Shown: piece after piece, positions 46,081-64,000 of the stretch
Numbering within the stretch: the stretch's first letter is position 1
How the letters are laid out: each line of letters starts with the position of its first letter
Position numbers and translations under genes: made by a program
Assembly: GCF_018143015.1 (NCBI RefSeq)
Contig: NC_054741.1
Coordinates: forward strand, 64,702,697 to 64,766,696
DNA length: 64,000 nucleotides
Source of the DNA: Lytechinus variegatus
Taxonomy: Eukaryota > Echinodermata > Echinoidea > Temnopleuroida > Toxopneustidae
Direction: 5' to 3'
The notes under the pieces: generated by a model
The model's input: the letters and a program-made list of their open reading frames with translations, nothing else
Database searches by the model: none
Told to the model about the DNA's origin: nothing

Positions 46081-48426
46081 ATGGGTGTCTGTATGCATTT
46101 GTGTGTTCTCAATATTTACAAAGGTTTGGCATTATCTGCATGTGTAAGCAATTATATAACATGTATATTTACGATATTGCTTTTATATAGAGCTGAGTAC
46201 ATCATTGATGTAGTATTACAAAAAAAAATCTATAAACAAAAAATGATGTGCATGGGTAGAAACATGCGTTATTGATAATATAACACCATAGTAACATTGA
46301 TTAATATAACTTAGTTCATGCTATGTTTCAATAAATAGCAAATTGAATTGTATTGTATTACAATTGTCCTCCCTTGCAGCCGCCGTTGCTTGTATATAGT
46401 GTCGGATAAATTAGTTTTTATTACAGAGTGTGCCAAGAAATTGTAAAAACAAGTATAATAACAATATAATTTTACTCCTTGATAATGACGTAATATCCTT
46501 ATGTGTAATTAGCTCAGAATTCTTTCCCTTTGTTCAATCACTTGTAATCTACGATCAATGTATCATAATATATATATTATAAAATGGTAATTTCTAGCAA
46601 AATCAATATTCAAAACTCTGTTGAATATTTCAGGATATCATTAATCTTATCCATGATATAATTTTGCACGTTAGTATCAACAGAAAATTGAGGATTTAAA
46701 AACATTAGTGCTACACTTGGCTGTCGAAATCGTCTTAGAAATTCCTTAAAACGAAAGTAGATGTACCAATATAATTGGTGAGTGAAATAATTACGGCCTC
46801 AGTTACACAATTCATGATGAAAAAGATATATATATATATATATATATATATGGAGTTATTTTTTTTTTCATAACAACCATGCAAAATAAATTGTGTACAT
46901 TCAGTAATATGTTGATATAATACAAATGTGTTATAATTTTTTTAGTTTCATGCGTCAGTTTAGGACGACTCTTTTCTCGTTCAGGTATAGTAATTTGTCT
47001 ATGCATAATTATTATATATGATGAAATAGCCAGCTATCCTAATTTGATGTGTTTATTTTACAGTAATAAAATGTACAGAGACAAGATAAATTCCATGCTG
47101 ACAGACGTTTATTTGCTTCATGTATATATAATATATCGTAGAACAAAATACATCCATTATAGTGCAATATTAGCTTATCACAACCCTAACAATATGAATT
47201 ACACATTTAACAAATTCTTCATTTATAGTTAAACATAGCGTTTCTATCCTTACAAGCCTCTATATCTCGTTACCTATTGGGGACATAAGCTATATACAGA
47301 GGAAACAATTATTTACAAATTCCATTATGTGACTGACTCCTGAAGACGGACAGTCAACCTGTCCGAAACGTCGAGTCTCTCTACTCATCATCTCTACTCG
47401 CCGACTCAAGCCAGCATCTCCTCATCAGCTCTACTACTCAAGCTGTTCTCAACTCATCAATTTCTTCTAGTTTACAGTCCTTTTCAGGACTACTTTCAAG
47501 AAAGAATACTCTACTCTCAAATCTCCACTTTCTCGCCTATCCATTTCTTCTCTTCTTCTATCCACTGTTTCTATAACACTCCACATGGTGTACCGTAAAC
47601 CACATCAGCGAAATTTCATTATGTATTAAATATATTTTCTTAATGTATCTTCATCATTACCATGCTAAAATGATGTATATAGTACTGAACAAGATAAAAG
47701 TACCTGTACATCTTAAATGATGAATATATAGTCGATAAAAAGACATTGCACAGTGATCCCCTTTCTTTCTTAACACGAGAGAATATTAAATATTCATTAA
47801 CATACAGCATATTCAGACAAATGTCTCAAATCGCTTCATGAAAGTCAAATTATTATAATTGTACTGAAAGGTACACGGTACTCAACAACCCCTTATCTCT
47901 TTTTTTTTTATAGATATAAAAAAGAATCAACCAGGAGAGCACCCTATATTGTTTTTTTTTCCAAATAGTTCAAAAGTAAAATTTCTGAAGATAAACAAGA
48001 AAGAAGAAATATAGTTATTGGACATTTTGAAGGAGTTTAGAATACGGTCAGAAAACTGATTGAAAGCATAGTATGAAGTAACGATTATCCCTATCAGACT
48101 AATATGAGGCCTCCCCTAATCATATTCGCTAAAATTAAAAACCTTCCCTAATACAATCAATAGTGTTCAGAGGCTAATTAGTCAAAATCTTCAGGAGGTA
48201 GACCGTGCCACATTGGTGCAATTTTCTAAATAGTCGCGGGCTAACAAAATTTAGTTTTAAAGATTTTTGGGCCATAGTTTTAACATAATATAGAAGAAAC
48301 ATTTTCATATTTTACCCTTCTCTTTCACTTTTTCTTTTATATACTTCCCATGCTTCTTTCTTTTTTTCCCCAGTCGTGGGACTTTCCCCTTAAACCCCCA
48401 TCGCTTCTGTACATCGGTGTGGGTAA
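46081..48426. other. Convergent intergenic region between TRAF and SLC18-like genes
   Basis: AT-rich. It holds a (TA)n run (46826-46852), a conserved-looking hairpin (47335-47377) followed by a CTACTC-rich stretch, and no supportable gene. The 3' end of the minus-strand transporter transcript should fall here, but no polyadenylation signal can be assigned. Confidence 0.55.
47335..47377 (+). other. Two-step hairpin, retroelement-type motif
   Basis: GACTC and GAGTC pair around an internal loop CTGAAGA/AAACGTC, and the inner stem CGGACAG/CTGTCCG closes on TCAAC. The CTGAAGA...GAAACGTC wording resembles motifs near ends of Penelope-like elements and hammerhead cores, but a proper hammerhead is not supported. 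Confidence 0.4.
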
Positions 48427-61622
<13,196 letters not shown>

Positions 61623-62191
61623 CTGCAACCATACAAAATACCAATTAACAGTATGAGGCTCTAAATTGAAATCTTAACTTAAAGCGGGAATACCAGCCAA
61701 GTTCTTTTAAAATATTTGTTTTTAAGACGAAAGAAAAAAATCACAAACAAACAGACAGGAGAAAGTTTGGAAAAGTTCTTACAAACGATTTATAAATTAT
61801 GATTATAATATGATGCTTTTAAGTTGTAACAAATTGTCATCATTATACACATGGAGGTGTGGATTGATCTGACCATGCACATACTTATAAGTGCATGATA
61901 ATAAAATTTTGAGCTAGACCTCAGGCTAGGATAACTTCCACAATTATTTCTCTAATATACACAAAATTACAATTAATTTTTAACAAATTCAGAGTTTTTA
62001 AGAGCATGTATAGAAATCCATTTGTACTTTATTCTGATAACCACCCTGAGGAACAAAGTACTTTCCTAAAAATGTACAACATGTAGGCCTATATAGAAGC
62101 TCTTGCAATTGCCCCATCAAATAAATGCATATTTGCACAATTTAAAAAGATCCCAGCGTTTTCAGGTCTAAAATTTAGAGACAATGAAACG

Positions 62192-62440
62192 GTCCTAAGT
62201 CGTGTGGTCCAGTAGTTAGAGCATTGGACTCATAATCGAAAGGTTGTGAGTTCGAATCCTACTCTGCTATTGTCTCCACTTTGATAAAAAGGCCCGAGAG
62301 TGATATCTGTCGTCTGTAACGTCAGCCACTAAGACTGATTAACCTAGACGTAAAATGTTTCATAGGTAATTGGTTATATACCACCTTGACGTTTACCAGC
62401 AAAATGCTGTCCTGCCGAGTTCCTACGGGAGTTACTACAA
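62192..62440 (+). mobile_element. tRNA-Met-like SINE
   Basis: GTGGTCCAGTAGTTAGAGCA (A box) and GGTTGTGAGTTCGAATCC (B box) frame an anticodon-like CTCATAATC. A non-tRNA body to about 62440 follows (GGCCCGAGAGTGATATCTGT, CCTGCCGAGTTCCTACGG). The long body and the lack of a closed acceptor stem mark it as a SINE and not a tRNA gene. Confidence 0.7.
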
Positions 62441-63302
62441 ACAGAAAATATAAGTTTGTTTAGGAGACAAATAACTACTTTGATTTTTTTAGAAGAACCT
62501 GAGATGACACTTTAATGAAAAAAAAGAAGACCAAAAATAGAACGTGGAAACGGGATTGACATGGCTCACAAAATTCGACAGGAAAAGATCAAAATGAAAC
62601 TCCAGATTTATTACACTTTTTAAATCTACAATTCTGTGAAAAGGGGGAATAAGGGCATCGTTGGGGGGGGGGGGGACCGTCACCCTATCTAATAGCATCG
62701 GTCCTCCAAGGAATACCTTTTTCATTTGATTGTTAATCTACGCACGGCTTTCTGATTGTTCAGCCTTGCTTCCATCTAATGAAATACCGAGTCCGAGAAA
62801 ACAGTTCTTTTTATGCTTCAGCACGAAACGGAACTACGCGTGGGACTAGGGGAGAATCATTTGTTAGGAATAGGATATTGGACTATGGAAGTCAATCTAA
62901 ATCAATTCAACCGGTCGTGACGCCACCCGGATCATTCATTTGCAGTCTCTTTTTATTATCTGAAGTTTTATGTAACAATTTCTATCCAATAAAACCTGAC
63001 ACCAACATGAACTTTATTTTGACTGATGTAATCCATTGAAGTCTCATTTTATTCTCTGAGTTTCAGTATAATAATTTGTACCCAGTAAAACCTGACAACA
63101 AGCAGCTGGAACAATTAATCACTGATCATTTTCAACTTAAAGAGTTATACGGATTCAAGAGGGACGTGGTAATCTCATTCGATATTGTTTAATGATTTCC
63201 TGTATTTGAAAAGTTAGATTTTACTTCTCAATTTTTTTGGCATATGAAAGTCCACTTTACTATTATATTCCATCTTCTTCCTTTATGACCCATTCTCATG
63301 AC

Positions 63303-63540
63303 CAGTGGCGTAGAGATGGAGGAAGCTCTTGCCCCCCCCAAAAAAAAAAATCGACCAAGTAAATATAGAGAAAAGTAAAGAAAAAAGAAAGAGAAAAGAG
63401 TGAAATATGATATTATTTTCTGAATCATATTAAAAAAGAATCTTTCACAAAATCAAATTTTTGTTATAAACAAATATAACATTTTTGTTCGCTTAATCGT
63501 TTGCCCGCCCTCCCAAAATTGTTGGCCCACTACACCACTA
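63303..63540. mobile_element. Possible hAT-like MITE
   Basis: It starts CAGTGGCGTAGAG and ends CTACACCACTA, a decayed inverse, with a C run next to an A run inside. The flanking octamers match poorly (4 of 8), so the borders are unproven. Confidence 0.4.
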
Positions 63541-64000
63541 CTTGATACCATCTCATTTTATTAATAGTTTTACATATCGAAAATGTTGCATCCTTTACAT
63601 TTGATTTACCCTTCTCGATTTTATGTTTTCTATTTCACCCTCCCCTTCTTCTCTCTCTATCTTTCTCTCGGTATGTTCAGATGTTTGTCTGTCTGCCATA
63701 TCTGTCTCCCCTCTCCCATCCCCATTCCCCACTACAATGTTAACATAATGTTTTGAAATGTTTTTCATGACGGGTTTTGTTGTTCCCACCCATCCCACGT
63801 CAGTCTGCTTTCCCCCTATATTGAATTTGAACTGAATTGACTTTGAATCAATTTATCAAAATCTCACATGTGTTTCAATGAGACATGCTTAACGAGGTTA
63901 TGCTACTGACATCATGTTAATCAAACCAACGGGATGCAACGCCGAATCTCTCGTATGTCAGTCTTGAATTGTAATTGCAGCCACCCTGCCTGAGCGGAAT

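Larger units (their letters stand above)
61623..64000. other. Right-edge region, expected to lie within or beyond the SLC18 5' end
   Basis: I searched the minus strand for the TM1-TM2 exons and found none with the needed phase and splice sites. It contains a SINE (62192-62440), a poly-G run near 62664, and a ~115-base imperfect direct duplication around 62950-63110 (AATAAAACCTGACA / CAGTAAAACCTGACAA). Confidence 0.5.

Noticed and set aside
47335-47377. Active hammerhead ribozyme
   Set aside because: The stretch after stem II reads AAAC unless stem II is shortened, and the flanking pentamers pair with each other instead of forming separate stems I and III.
62192-62270. tRNA-Met gene candidate
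   Set aside because: A and B boxes are good, but the acceptor stem does not close and a SINE body follows.
62686-62730. Minus-strand GGPMLLDR, resembling the TM2-TM3 motif expected just before the first visible SLC18 exon
   Set aside because: The only available donor gives phase 0, whereas exon 61564-61622 needs phase 2, and the surrounding frame has no membrane segments.

Overview
The window reads as nuclear DNA of a marine deuterostome invertebrate, most likely an echinoderm such as a sea urchin. The reasons are AT-rich sequence, small exons with GT..AG introns of 0.3-6 kb, abundant short non-autonomous transposons, long trinucleotide repeats, and GCGAGCGCGAAGCGCGAGC-type satellite units. 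The organism call is inference from style and gene content, not from a marker gene. I see no rRNA, functional tRNA, CRISPR array, retrovirus or LTR element.

Four host genes can be assembled exon by exon, with consistent splice phases at every junction. (1) and (2) are two tandem, same-strand, complete cytochrome P450 genes of the CYP2-like clan (2402-8529, six exons, 554 aa; 11830-16194, five exons, 548 aa). They share most exon borders but differ in introns in the middle of the gene. (3) is a complete TRAF-family signalling adaptor (24472-44734, eight exons, 479 aa): acidic tail, RING, five TRAF zinc fingers, short coiled coil, MATH/TRAF-C domain. (4) is the 3' part of a minus-strand SLC18 (vesicular amine transporter-like) MFS carrier (48427-61622, twelve exons, 348 aa visible). 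Its N-terminal exons were not found and probably lie beyond the right edge. TRAF and SLC18 are tail to tail. There is no sign that the four loci act in one pathway.

The rest is a dense transposon landscape. TRAF intron 1 holds a Russian-doll nest: a MULE-like element with 9-bp target duplications, containing a Harbinger-like element, containing a hAT-like element with a perfect 8-bp duplication, which itself contains a 0.96-kb segment between perfect 27-bp direct repeats. TRAF intron 6 holds a second nest: a hAT-like element with an internal ~110-bp tandem array, split by a young 5'-truncated LINE with a perfect 18-bp duplication. Other items are TA-flanked foldback MITEs, three copies of a GGTGTTAA-type palindromic MITE, a near-perfect 309-bp palindrome, a SINE family present in at least four copies, poly-G-bearing hAT-like MITEs in SLC18 introns, and an unexplained ~600-bp GTCTTTC array that flips orientation mid-way.

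The most biologically notable host finding is that the SLC18-like protein keeps the family fold and the TM10 Asp but, by my hand alignment, lacks several residues that form the VMAT substrate/proton site. It is therefore probably not a classical monoamine transporter.
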